Assembly: GCA_022340775.1 (NCBI GenBank)
Contig: JAJDNH010000216.1
Location: forward strand, 1 to 41,882
DNA from: Acidobacteriota bacterium
Lineage (GTDB): Bacteria > Acidobacteriota > Thermoanaerobaculia > Thermoanaerobaculales > Sulfomarinibacteraceae
Direction of reading: 5' to 3'
Length of the DNA: 41,882 bases
Part shown: one piece after another, positions 1 through 8,463 of the stretch
Numbering within the stretch: the stretch's first letter is position 1
How the letters are laid out: each line of letters opens with the position of its first letter
Position numbers and translations under genes: made by a program
Notes under the pieces: model-generated
What the model was told of the DNA's origin: nothing
What the model saw: the letters and a program-made list of their open reading frames with translations, nothing else
The model's database searches: none

Positions 1-673
1 ATGTTTCTCCGTCCGGGCTCGTCAGCACCACTGACTCCCAGCTAACCGCGACATACTGCTCTCCCGTCCAGAGAACGTCGAACACGGAAACCCACGAATG
101 CTCAGGAGCCACCTCTTGAGCCCACGACTCTCCGTCACGGCTGAAATACACACCCTCGCCGACCGCTACAAACCCCCTCGGTCCACCGCTTACGGCTGCG
201 AGGGAACCCTCCGGGGGCGCACCGGCCGGCTCCCAGCTGGCGCCGTCTTGGCTCAGCAACACCCGCCCGTCCGCAGCCACCGCGGCAAGGCGACCGCCGG
301 ACCGCGCAACGTCGACCAGCTTCTCGTCGCCGCCGTCCCTGTCGACCCGCCAGTAGCTGCCGTCCGCGCTGCTCGCCACCAGCCCGTGGTCGCCCACGGC
401 CACGAAGCGGTCACCGAGCCAGCGGACCTTCCTGGCTCGGGAGAACGGCACGGCAGTCCGCTCCCAGACCACGCCCTCCTCACTGCGCAGCACGGCGTCG
501 CTGTAGGTGACGGCGACGAACGTCCCGTCTCCGAACGCTACCGAGTTGATCCACGCGCCAGTGGGCAACGGATTGATGCGTTGCCACGACGACCACGGTG
601 GCGCAGCCGCCGACGCCGTCACCGCTAGAAACGCAGCCAGGAGCGCACATCGGATCGTCCTCGCACCTGTCAT
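1..673 (-). CDS. Exported beta-propeller-like protein, 3' end beyond window
   Basis: An open frame of 224 codons runs off the left edge of the window. The ATG at 673 is preceded by a strong GAGGAGG ribosome site. The N-terminus is a signal peptide: basic MTGARTIR, then a hydrophobic stretch ending near ASAAAP. The mature part repeats a unit of roughly 40 residues with motifs such as FVAVGDHG, FVAVGEG and YVAVSW alternating with SSADG, SQDGASW and SRDGESW. This looks like the WD40/YCF48-like or BNR-like blades of exported beta-propeller proteins. Its substrate is unknown. It lies 102 bp downstream of the asparagine synthase gene on the same strand and may be cotranscribed with it. Function is not assigned; the fold is inferred from the repeats only. 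Confidence 0.75.
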   Translation of the reverse strand, partial: MTGARTIRCALLAAFLAVTASAAAPPWSSWQRINPLPTGAWINSVAFGDGTFVAVTYSDAVLRSEEGVVWERTAVPFSRARKVRWLGDRFVAVGDHGLVASSADGSYWRVDRDGGDEKLVDVARSGGRLAAVAADGRVLLSQDGASWEPAGAPPEGSLAAVSGGPRGFVAVGEGVYFSRDGESWAQEVAPEHSWVSVFDVLWTGEQYVAVSWESVVLTSPDGET

Positions 674-775
674 CTCGGCGATCCTCCTCTGGTTCGTTTC
701 AGATCAGGTCATCCTACCCGGGTGTACGAACGTCGGCCGTGCAACGTTGTCCGCTGGATCTCGGCCGATCTGGAA

Positions 776-2599
776 TCAACTCAGCCAGCGGCGACTCCAA
801 CGAACCAGCACGGCCACCGCGAACAGGCGCTCCGCGTGGTCGCCGCGTCCGTCCTGGTGCGCCTGCCAGGTGGCTTGGAGGATTCGGCGATCGAGGCCGA
901 GGTCCCCCGCAGTGGTGCCGAGCACGGCTTCGGCCAGCGGGTCGCGCAGCGGGCCTCGCAACCAGGCTGCGAGGGGGACCTCGAATCCACGCTTCTTGCG
1001 CGGCGGCTGCGAACCCGGCAGGTGCCGCCCGAGAAAGCCCCTGAGCAGTCGCTTGTCGCTCGTGAGCCGGGGCGACAGGGTGAGCAGGAGCTCGACGACC
1101 CGGTGATCGAGCAGCGGTACCCGGACCTCGAGCGAGTGGGCCATGCTGGCGCGGTCGACCTTGGCGAGGACCCGCTCGGGGAGAAAGGTGAGCAGGTCGA
1201 GCAGGCGCCAGCGGCGCCATGGCGGTGCCTTCGCCAGGCGGTCGACGGTCTTTTGAGGCCACGGCAGGCAAAGCTCCTGCTGACCGAGCAACCTCGCCGC
1301 CTCCCGCCCCGGCCATACACCCTGCAGGCACTGGTACGCGTGCCACGGCGTCGGCGCGGCGAGCGCGGCAGAGAGCTTGGCGCCCCAGCGCCTGGCCGGC
1401 CGCGGCGCCAGGCGCAGGCCGGCGCGCGCACCGGGCACGCTCCACAGCCGGTCCAGCCGCGGCATGAACCGGAGCCGGGGGTAGCCGGACAGGAGCTCGT
1501 CGCCCCCGTCCCCGGAGAGGGCCACGGTCCAGCGTCGCCGCGCCGCCCGTGAGACGGCCCAGGTCGGAGCCAGTGAGGGGTCTGCGATCGGGTCGCCGGC
1601 AACTTCCTCCCAGCGGCCGAACACCTCCATCATCTCGCCCGGCGAGCACCTCTCGACCATGTGGCGCAGCCCCAGCGCCGCGGCCGTCCGCGCCGCTGCC
1701 GGCGTCTCGTCGAACGAGCCTTCGAAACCGACCGTCAGCGTCTCCAGGCCTGGCTGGCTGGCCGCCGCGGCGGCCGTCACCGTTGCGGAGTCGACGCCTC
1801 CGGAGAGAAAGCACCCGAGCCGCACATCGCTGACCAGGCGCTCCCGTACAGCCCGCAGGATCCGCTCGTCGAGCTCCTCCACGGCTGCCCCTGCCGAGAG
1901 GTTTGCGATCTCCCCCGCGGTCGCCGAGAGCGGGTCGTACCAGGCCCGCATCCTGACGCCCGAGGCATCCACCTCCAGCAGGTGACCAGGAAGCAGGCGC
2001 CGCACCCCGCGGACCAGGGTCGCTTCCCCTGCGGAAAAGCCCAGCTGCAGCCAGCTTCCGAGCGAATGCCGGTCGAGGTCGCGCGCCACCCCCGGGTGCT
2101 CGAGCAGCGCGGGCAACTCCGAGGCGAACACCACGCCCCCGGCCACCGGCGCCCAGAACAACGGCTTGATGCCGAGACGGTCACGCGCGAGCAGGAGGTG
2201 CCCCTGCTCCGGGTCCCACAACGCGAGCGCGAACATCCCGTTGAGTCGAGGCAACGCGTCCGCGCCTCTCCGGGAAAGAACTGCGAGCACGACCTCGGTG
2301 TCGCCGCTGCTCGCGAAGCTCACGCCCTCGGCCTCGAGGCCCCGCCGAAGCTCTTGGAAGTTGTAGACCTCGCCGTTGTAGACAAGAACGCGACCGGCAC
2401 CGTCCAGCATCGGCTGATCGGCGCTCGCGGAAGGGTCGAGCACGCGCAGCCGACGGTGCCCGAGAACCGCGACGCCGCTTGGGTCCCGCCACAGCCCCTC
2501 ACCGTCCGGCCCGCGGTGGACGAGGCGCGCGGTCATCCGCCGCACCTGCTCTTCGTTCACCGGCTCCCGCCAGCTCACCCAGCCCGAGATCCCGCACAT
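776..2599 (-). CDS. asnB: Asparagine synthase (glutamine-hydrolysing), AsnB type
   Basis: The protein (607 aa) begins MCGISGW, where Cys2 is the N-terminal nucleophile of class II glutamine amidotransferases. That fixes the start at 2599, although the frame stays open further upstream. The N-terminal half carries LVYNGEVYNF and the RGPDG motif of the glutaminase domain. The C-terminal half has the PP-loop SGGVDSA of the ATP-dependent synthase domain, and SGDGGDELLSGY. Length and architecture are standard for AsnB, which makes asparagine from aspartate, glutamine and ATP. AsnB paralogues are also common in exopolysaccharide and exosortase loci, where they may amidate sugars or other substrates. 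The polysaccharide genes next door make that role possible here. The gene is divergent from the O-antigen-ligase-like gene. Confidence 0.93.
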   Translation of the reverse strand: MCGISGWVSWREPVNEEQVRRMTARLVHRGPDGEGLWRDPSGVAVLGHRRLRVLDPSASADQPMLDGAGRVLVYNGEVYNFQELRRGLEAEGVSFASSGDTEVVLAVLSRRGADALPRLNGMFALALWDPEQGHLLLARDRLGIKPLFWAPVAGGVVFASELPALLEHPGVARDLDRHSLGSWLQLGFSAGEATLVRGVRRLLPGHLLEVDASGVRMRAWYDPLSATAGEIANLSAGAAVEELDERILRAVRERLVSDVRLGCFLSGGVDSATVTAAAAASQPGLETLTVGFEGSFDETPAAARTAAALGLRHMVERCSPGEMMEVFGRWEEVAGDPIADPSLAPTWAVSRAARRRWTVALSGDGGDELLSGYPRLRFMPRLDRLWSVPGARAGLRLAPRPARRWGAKLSAALAAPTPWHAYQCLQGVWPGREAARLLGQQELCLPWPQKTVDRLAKAPPWRRWRLLDLLTFLPERVLAKVDRASMAHSLEVRVPLLDHRVVELLLTLSPRLTSDKRLLRGFLGRHLPGSQPPRKKRGFEVPLAAWLRGPLRDPLAEAVLGTTAGDLGLDRRILQATWQAHQDGRGDHAERLFAVAVLVRWSRRWLS

Positions 2600-2690
2600 G
2601 ACTCCATGGTACGCGTCCTCTGGCCGGCTCGCGCCTCCCTCTCCGAGACGGCTGGACGTGATCCGGACCACCTTCGGATTAGATCCCAGC

Positions 2691-2720
2691 TTGCCGATTC
2701 GGCAGCGGTCTCGCTAGGAT
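2691..2720 (+). promoter_or_regulatory. Possible sigma70-type promoter of the O-antigen-ligase-like gene
   Basis: TTGCCG (2691-2696) and TAGGAT (2715-2720) are 18 bp apart and each matches four of six consensus bases. The -10-like box is only 6 bp before the GTG at 2727, so the transcript could be leaderless. Alternatively the AGGA inside the box serves as ribosome site. The palindrome TGCCGATTCGGCA (2692-2704) overlaps the -35 element and could be an operator. Confidence 0.35.
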
Positions 2721-2726
2721 AACGCC

Positions 2727-4487
2727 GTGGCACGCAGCAAGGCATCCGGACGGGGAGCGCCGCCTCCCGCCGCGGCGGACGGTCGGAGCGCCGCCACCAC
2801 CCTCCTCGGAATCGTCTTTCTGCTGGCCGAGGTCATTGTCGTGACCTCGGCGGCGAGCCCGTTCCGAGAACCCAAGATGGCGGTGGCGGTCGCAGGTCTC
2901 GCACTCGTCCTCGGCGTGTACGCGGCCACCAGGCTGTGGCAACAACGCCTCGAGCTCCACACCTCGCCGCTGGTCGCGACGCTCGCCGCCTATCCGGTCC
3001 TGCTCGCTCTCTCAGCTCTGTGGGCGGTGAACCCCCGCGACGCTCTCCTGGCGGCGGCGCAGGCGGCCGTCTGGGTGGCTGCCGTCATCCTCCTCGCCAC
3101 ACTGGGAAGACCGGCGATCGGCCGCCTCGTCGTGTGGGCGGCAATCGGGGCAGCCCTGTCCGTGGTGATCGAGCTCCTGCAAGCGGCGAACCGTTCGCCG
3201 CTGGTTGCGGTGGCCGCTACCGACGACCGGCTCGCGCGTACCGGGCTCGCGGGCAACCCGGCCGATCTGGCCGCGGCCTCGTTGCTGCTGATCCCGCTGC
3301 TGCTCGCGTCCGGCGAGCGCAAGACGCCGTCGCGTTTCGCGTTGGCCCTCACCGCGGTGCTCGGGATCGGTGCAGCGCTGTCAGAGACTCTCACGGGGTA
3401 TGCGGCGATCGCGGCGCTGGTCGTAGTCTGGATCATCCTGCGCCATTCGCGCAAGATCTGGCTCGGGGCCGCCGTCCTGCTCGCGGTCCTGGCCGCTGCC
3501 GTGGCCCTGTCCGGCGTCGGCGGGCGTCTCCGAACGCTGGAGACCGATCTGAAGCAGGGGGACTGGTACGCGGTCTTCTCGGCCCGCGCCGACGGCTGGA
3601 CGGCGGCCGCTCAGATGATCCAGGACCATCCGCTGACGGGTGTCGGCGGCGCCAACTTCACACAGGCGTTCTACCCCGCCCGCCTCGAGTGGCTGAATAC
3701 CCACCAGACAAGTGGCGCGCGCGGCGAGCTCGCCACACACTTCCCGTGGACACACTGCGACCCGCTCCAGCTGGTGGCAGAGCTCGGCCTCCTCGGTGCA
3801 GCGTGGATGCTGTTGCTGGTAGTCTCGTTCGTACGCAGCGCCCGCGGCTCCCGTGAGCTCGCAGCTCTGGCCGCAGCTGCAGCCCTGCCCTTCTTGCTTT
3901 TTCACTACCCGACGCACATCACGATCGGCCTCATCCCAGTGACGCTCGTGCTGGCGCGCCTGGTGGCCGACGGCTCACCGGCTCGTCGTGTGGTCCGGAT
4001 TCCTGCGGTTGCACGGGGCTTGGCGCTGGTCGTCCTCGGCCTTGCGGTAGGGGTCCTCTACTGGCAGTACCAGGGCTTTGCGGCAACGATGTGGTACGGC
4101 CGCGCCGAGCAGGCCATTGAGACCTCGATCCGGCTGCCCGCGGCCATACGCAACCGCACGCTGAACGGGGCCGAGAGGATCCTGCTCGTCCGCGAGAGGC
4201 AGCATCCCGAGGAAAGACCGTGGCTGCTCCGGCTCCTCGGCCGCACGCAGCTCGCCCTCGGACGCGATGCAGACGCTGCGGATTCATTCCGGCGTGCCTA
4301 TGCGCTCTGGCCCCACGCTCAGGCCGAGCTCGGGCTCGGTCTGGCGCTCGCCGCCGAGGGGCGCGTGACCGAGGCCCTGCCCCACCTCCAGCAGGTCGTA
4401 CGCGTCAACCCGAAGCTGGCGGACCTGATCCCGGATCCCGAGCTGCGGCAGACTGTCAGCGAATCGGTCATGCAAGGGCCGCAGTGA
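2727..4487 (+). CDS. O-antigen ligase/polymerase-like membrane protein with TPR tail
   Basis: The protein (586 aa, GTG start) has about ten hydrophobic segments between residues 25 and 460. The later part contains the large extracytoplasmic loop typical of the Wzy_C/O-antigen ligase family, with the family-like stretch DHPLTGVGGANF followed by an acidic/aromatic loop and HTQ/THFPW residues. Members join or polymerise glycan repeat units at the outer face of the inner membrane using undecaprenyl-linked donors. The C-terminal 90 residues are soluble and contain two TPR-like helices (ALGRDADAADSFRRAYALWP, then EGRVTEALPHLQQVV). Fusion to TPRs is frequent in this family. The 3' end overlaps the convergent glycosyltransferase gene by 20 bp. 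The exact substrate cannot be read from sequence. Confidence 0.82.
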   Translation: MARSKASGRGAPPPAAADGRSAATTLLGIVFLLAEVIVVTSAASPFREPKMAVAVAGLALVLGVYAATRLWQQRLELHTSPLVATLAAYPVLLALSALWAVNPRDALLAAAQAAVWVAAVILLATLGRPAIGRLVVWAAIGAALSVVIELLQAANRSPLVAVAATDDRLARTGLAGNPADLAAASLLLIPLLLASGERKTPSRFALALTAVLGIGAALSETLTGYAAIAALVVVWIILRHSRKIWLGAAVLLAVLAAAVALSGVGGRLRTLETDLKQGDWYAVFSARADGWTAAAQMIQDHPLTGVGGANFTQAFYPARLEWLNTHQTSGARGELATHFPWTHCDPLQLVAELGLLGAAWMLLLVVSFVRSARGSRELAALAAAAALPFLLFHYPTHITIGLIPVTLVLARLVADGSPARRVVRIPAVARGLALVVLGLAVGVLYWQYQGFAATMWYGRAEQAIETSIRLPAAIRNRTLNGAERILLVRERQHPEERPWLLRLLGRTQLALGRDADAADSFRRAYALWPHAQAELGLGLALAAEGRVTEALPHLQQVVRVNPKLADLIPDPELRQTVSESVMQGPQ

Positions 4488-5637
4488 CCGCAGAACGAAC
4501 GGCCTCCGCCACGCGACGAGGCTCGTAGAGGCGCTGCCACACCTCCCGCCCTGCCTCTCCGATGGCCCGTGCACGAGTACTGTCCTTGTACAGCTGGACC
4601 ACGGCATCGGCGAACTCGCGGCATCCCTCGGCGGTCAGGAGATCCCGCCCGGGCAGCGCCTCCAGGCCGGCCGCGCTCCACGGATGTGCCACCACCGGGA
4701 CCCCGGCCGCCCACGCCTCCAGCACTTTCATGGGAACCCCGGAGCCGCCGGCCATAGGAGCGATGGCAACTCGCGCCCGCCTGAAGAACGGAGCCAAGTC
4801 GGGAACATCGGCATGGACCTCGACCCCGGGCAGAGCGGCGAGCCTGCGCACGGCTGCCGAGGGCCGCGCGCCCGCCAGGACCCAGCGCACCTTGGAGGTC
4901 TGCGCACGAATCAGAGGCCATACGTTCCTCGCGAACCAGAGCGCTCCCTTCACCGTGGGCCGGTAACCCAGGTTGCCCGACAGCAGCACTGCAGGGGGGT
5001 CCACGAGGTCCCCACGCCGGCGAGCCGGGGCACTGACCGGCACCACCCTTCCTGTACCCTGCGCAACCCCCAGAGCTTCGAGGTCCCGCCGGGAGACGGC
5101 GGTCGTAACGGCCGCCGAACGTGCCAGCTCGGCTTCGAGACCATGGCAACGCGCCGCCTCGAGGCGCGCCAGCGGCCGCAGCGGAACCGCCAGATCCCGG
5201 GCGGCGCGCCCGAAGTGGAGGCCCATGGCGTCGATGGCGTCGAACAGTACCGGCGTGCCCGGCACGGTCGCTGCAACCTCGGCGAGCGCCCACCAGCAGC
5301 GCACCATCTGTACCACGATGACATCCGGCGGCGCAGCGACGAGAGCCTGCCGCAGCGCGCGGCGAGCGGCCACGTGGTGGTACAGGCCCTCCTGCGCCGG
5401 CCGCCCGGTCAGCACCGCTGTCAAGGCTCCGAGCCCCATCCGCATCCGCGGCAGCGGGAACTCCCGAACCTCGGCCTCGATCAGATCGAGCGGACCGGTG
5501 TCGGTACCCGCGGGAGCGGTCGGCGCCACCAGAGTCAGCCGGTGATCTCGAAGGGCGCGCAACCACTCCATCGTCCGCACCTGGTTGCCGCGCCAGGGCG
5601 GCAAGGGGTACCTGCTGGTCACGAGGAGAACGTGCAC
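4468..5637 (-). CDS. Glycosyltransferase, GT4 family
   Basis: The protein (389 aa, GTG start) has the two-domain GT-B layout. The N-terminus reads MHVLLVTSRYPLPPWRGNQ, the usual start of group 1 transferases with the GG/GN acceptor-side loop. The second Rossmann domain begins near LLSGNLGYRPTVKGALWF. The late motif PMAGGSGVPMKVLEAWAAGVPVV carries the conserved ExxG-type nucleotide-sugar contact region of GT4 enzymes (E in KVLEAWA). It probably adds one sugar to a lipid-linked glycan at the cytoplasmic membrane. It follows the DegT aminotransferase by 68 bp on the same strand, and both likely belong to one surface-glycan operon. Donor and acceptor are not predictable. Confidence 0.88.
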   Translation of the reverse strand: MHVLLVTSRYPLPPWRGNQVRTMEWLRALRDHRLTLVAPTAPAGTDTGPLDLIEAEVREFPLPRMRMGLGALTAVLTGRPAQEGLYHHVAARRALRQALVAAPPDVIVVQMVRCWWALAEVAATVPGTPVLFDAIDAMGLHFGRAARDLAVPLRPLARLEAARCHGLEAELARSAAVTTAVSRRDLEALGVAQGTGRVVPVSAPARRRGDLVDPPAVLLSGNLGYRPTVKGALWFARNVWPLIRAQTSKVRWVLAGARPSAAVRRLAALPGVEVHADVPDLAPFFRRARVAIAPMAGGSGVPMKVLEAWAAGVPVVAHPWSAAGLEALPGRDLLTAEGCREFADAVVQLYKDSTRARAIGEAGREVWQRLYEPRRVAEAVRSAVTAALA

Positions 5638-5705
5638 GCGCCCAAGGTAGCTCAGCAGCCCTCACCCCGCCAGTCAACCTGGCGTGGCTCTCGCCGGTGA
5701 GCGGC

Positions 5706-6833
5706 TCAGATAGACGACGCCGAGAGGTGCCGGTAGAAATCGCCGATCGCGCCCACGACCTCCTCCTGCTCGGCGGAGGTGAGCTCGGGAAAGACCGGCA
5801 GCGCCAGCACCTCGCGGCTTGCGCGCTCCGCAACCGGGAAGTCGCCCTCGGTGTGCCCGACACTGGAGAAGCAGGGTTGAAGGTGCAACGGCAGCGGGTA
5901 GTAGACGGCGGCGATGACCCCACGCTCGGCGAGGAACGAGCGGAGGGCGTCGCGCCGCGGCGCTCGGATGACGTACTGGTTGAACGTGTGGCCGCGGCCG
6001 CTCACCGCCTCTGGCAGGCCGATGACCTGGTCGAGACCTGCCTCGGCAAACAGACGAGCGTAGCGCGCGGCGTTGGCTCGGCGGCCCTCGATCCAGCTCT
6101 CGACGTGCGGCAGCTTGACGCGCAGGACCGCGGCCTGCAGCGCATCGAGCCTGAAGTTGCCTCCGACCGTGGCATGCTCGTAGGTACCGGACTGACCATG
6201 CATCCGCAGCTGGCGAAGCCGCGCCGCCACGGCATCGTCGTTGGTAGTCACCAGGCCTCCGTCGCCGAAGCCGCCGAGGTTCTTGGAAGGGAAGAAGGAG
6301 AATGCGCCCATGATCCCCATGCCGCCGACCTGCTGACCGTCGAAGGCGGCACCCCACGCCTGCGCGCAGTCCTCGATGATCGGTACGTTCCCGGCGACCT
6401 CGGCCAAGGACGCCATGTCCGCAGCCTGACCGAACAGGTGAACCGGAATGACTGCACGTGTCGCGGCCGACAGCCGGTCGGCGACCTGCCCGACATCGCA
6501 GCAGTAGTCGGTCGGATCGATGTCGACAAAGACCGGGCGGGCCCCGAGACGGGCCACCACCCCTGCGGTCGCGAAGAAGGTGAAGACAGGCAACACGACC
6601 TCGTCGCCGGGTCCGATCCCGAGTGCCATCAGCGCCGCAAGGAGGGCATCGGTACCGGAGGTCACGCCGACCGCATGCGCCACGCCCAATGCCTCCGCCG
6701 CCTCGCGCTCGAACCTCTCCACCTCGGCGCCAAGGATGAAGCTCTGCGCATCGCATACCCGGTCCATTGCCGCACGGATGTCCTCGCGCAGGGGCCCGTA
6801 CTGCCGTTTCAGGTCCAACAGGGGAACTGCCAT
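5706..6833 (-). CDS. DegT/DnrJ/EryC1/StrS-family sugar aminotransferase
   Basis: The protein (375 aa) is full length for the family. It starts MAVPLLDLKRQY with a GGGAGG ribosome site. PLP-binding features are visible: SGTDALLAAL (about residues 59-68), the catalytic-region EDCAQAWGA with Asp155, and the Schiff-base lysine Lys184 in FFPSKNLGGFGDGG. Such enzymes transfer an amino group to nucleotide-linked keto-sugars such as UDP- or dTDP-sugars. It sits between a GT-C protein and a GT4 glycosyltransferase, so it probably supplies an amino sugar for the surface glycan made here. The exact sugar (for example 3-amino or 4-amino) cannot be told from sequence alone. Confidence 0.93.
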   Translation of the reverse strand: MAVPLLDLKRQYGPLREDIRAAMDRVCDAQSFILGAEVERFEREAAEALGVAHAVGVTSGTDALLAALMALGIGPGDEVVLPVFTFFATAGVVARLGARPVFVDIDPTDYCCDVGQVADRLSAATRAVIPVHLFGQAADMASLAEVAGNVPIIEDCAQAWGAAFDGQQVGGMGIMGAFSFFPSKNLGGFGDGGLVTTNDDAVAARLRQLRMHGQSGTYEHATVGGNFRLDALQAAVLRVKLPHVESWIEGRRANAARYARLFAEAGLDQVIGLPEAVSGRGHTFNQYVIRAPRRDALRSFLAERGVIAAVYYPLPLHLQPCFSSVGHTEGDFPVAERASREVLALPVFPELTSAEQEEVVGAIGDFYRHLSASSI

Positions 6834-6906
6834 CGTCGACCTCCCGGCGCCGGCTCGCGAGGCGCCGCCTCGCGCCGCGCATTATTCACCAACCTGGCCG
6901 CGTAGG

Positions 6907-8388
6907 CTACTCCGGCCCTTCGGCGGAGCGCCGTCCCCACAGCTCCCAGAACGGTTGCTGCCCCGCCACCGGCGCTAGGCCGGCCTCGCCCACCAGCCGG
7001 TCCAGCAGCCGGTTGGAGGGCAACCCGGGAGACCGAAGCAGCCATACCGAATGCCCGGAGGCGTGGGCCGCCGCCAGCTGTTGGACGAGCTGCGGTAGCT
7101 CGCTCGCCGACCGCAGCGCACGACCATCGTCGTACCACCCGGGGTGCACGGCAACGGCAGCCGGGAACGTCAACCAGTGCAGCTGACCAGCAAGCTGCCC
7201 GAGAGAGTGGCGGACGTCGAGCAGCCACCAACCGGTCGTGACTACGAAATCTCCGGGGCGAGCCACCTCGTTGAGTGCCGCGGCCGCGCCGGCCGCCGGC
7301 CGCGGTGGGGCCTGCTCCCACCTGTGCAGGGTTGCCTGCGACTGCCAAGCGCCACCCGCGCCCAGCACGAGGGCCAGGACCAGTCCGATCTGGCCGAGAC
7401 GGCGAGCGCCGACCGCCGCCACCACCACGGCCGCAGGCAGGAGCAGCACGTCCGCCCTGTCCGGGGCGTACACCGGCCGCAACAGGACCGTCGCCGCGAC
7501 CAAGGCGGCGCCCGCTGACACCCAGAGGGCGAGCGGCCGCAGCACCTGTCGGGCGGCCCTCACCGCCGCTGCGAGCAACACTAACCAGCACAGTGTTCCC
7601 AGCACGGCCACGGGCATGCCCGGACCCGCCAGGTCGACGAACGCAGTCCGCGGCGCCAACGGACCCGCCTGGGTCACCGGCAGCAGCCAGCGCAGCGCCG
7701 CCGGAACCTCCTGCCATCCCCGCGCCATCCAGGCCAGCGACGCTGACGGCTGGCGGAGCATGATCGGCAGCCAAGGCAGAAAACTGGCCAGGGCGGCGAG
7801 CGCCGCCAGCCACGTCAGGCGCCTCGCCCTGGCATCCATCAGCGCCCCCGCGACGGCCACCGCGCCGGTCAGGACCAGGCCCAGCGCGTGCACCCAGCAG
7901 GCGGCAGCCAGCGTCACCGCGAGCGCCGTGGCACGGCCGGGGGACGGATCGGCGTCGAGAAGCCAGACCACGAGCGCGGACAGCAAGAACAGCAGGCCGT
8001 AGGCGCGCGCGTCGGCAGCCGCGGCGAGCAGCAGCGGGTGGGCCGCGAGCAGCAGCACAGCGGCTGTTCGCTGGCGCCTTTCCACCATGGACAGGACCAG
8101 GATCGTGACTCCTGCCACGATCGCTGCGACCGACAGCATCCGGAGGGCCCGCACCGAGTCCGCGCCGAGCAGGTGAGCCAGATGGCACAGGAGGTAGTAG
8201 CCGGGCGGCCCGGAGTCGAGCCGCAGCCCGCGCACGATGCCCGCCGCGCTCGAGCGGGCGAGCTCGAGCGTGTACAGCTCGTCGTGCCAGGGACGCCGCA
8301 ACAGCGCCCCTGTAACTCCGAGCCCGCCAGCAACCGCGGCTGCGGCTGCCGCCCACCGCTCTCTCCCCATACCGCCAGGGTAACCCAT
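6907..8388 (-). CDS. GT-C membrane glycosyltransferase (GT39/PMT-like)
   Basis: The protein (493 aa from ATG 8388; 487 aa from the alternative ATG 8370; neither has a clear ribosome site) is a polytopic membrane protein with about ten hydrophobic segments. Residues WHDELYTLELAR just after the first membrane span carry the acidic D-E motif of the first external loop, which is catalytic in GT-C/PMT-type enzymes. The segment DSGPPGYYLLCHLAHLLGADSVRALR matches the amphipathic region that follows in ArnT/PMT_2 proteins. Such enzymes use polyprenyl-phosphate sugars on the periplasmic side. The C-terminal part is a soluble domain. It is divergent from the UDP-sugar dehydrogenase gene and upstream of the DegT gene on the same strand. 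The acceptor is unknown. Confidence 0.8.
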   Translation of the reverse strand: MGYPGGMGRERWAAAAAAVAGGLGVTGALLRRPWHDELYTLELARSSAAGIVRGLRLDSGPPGYYLLCHLAHLLGADSVRALRMLSVAAIVAGVTILVLSMVERRQRTAAVLLLAAHPLLLAAAADARAYGLLFLLSALVVWLLDADPSPGRATALAVTLAAACWVHALGLVLTGAVAVAGALMDARARRLTWLAALAALASFLPWLPIMLRQPSASLAWMARGWQEVPAALRWLLPVTQAGPLAPRTAFVDLAGPGMPVAVLGTLCWLVLLAAAVRAARQVLRPLALWVSAGAALVAATVLLRPVYAPDRADVLLLPAAVVVAAVGARRLGQIGLVLALVLGAGGAWQSQATLHRWEQAPPRPAAGAAAALNEVARPGDFVVTTGWWLLDVRHSLGQLAGQLHWLTFPAAVAVHPGWYDDGRALRSASELPQLVQQLAAAHASGHSVWLLRSPGLPSNRLLDRLVGEAGLAPVAGQQPFWELWGRRSAEGPE

Positions 8389-8401
8389 CGCGCGTTGAGA
8401 A

Positions 8402-8430
8402 TTGGCTGTCGCGGACGCCTCTGGTACGAT
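8402..8430 (+). promoter_or_regulatory. Predicted sigma70-type promoter of ugd
   Basis: TTGGCT (8402-8407) and TACGAT (8425-8430) are separated by 17 bp, and each box matches four of six consensus positions. The same -10 sequence is seen at recA. The start codon of ugd is 34 bp downstream, behind a GGGAGG ribosome site. Confidence 0.55.
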
Positions 8431-8463
8431 GCTCGCCGCCGTGCGCTGATCGGGAGGTTGTCG

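Noticed and set aside
714-1814. Arginine/alanine-rich long open frames on both strands in asnB
   Set aside because: High-G+C shadows of asnB with biased composition and no domain motif. Similar shadows over most other genes were dropped for the same reason.
6856-6874. 7-bp stem CGCGAGG/CCTCGCG between the GT-C and DegT genes
   Set aside because: No T-run follows on the minus strand and such G+C-rich stems are frequent here; not enough for a terminator call.
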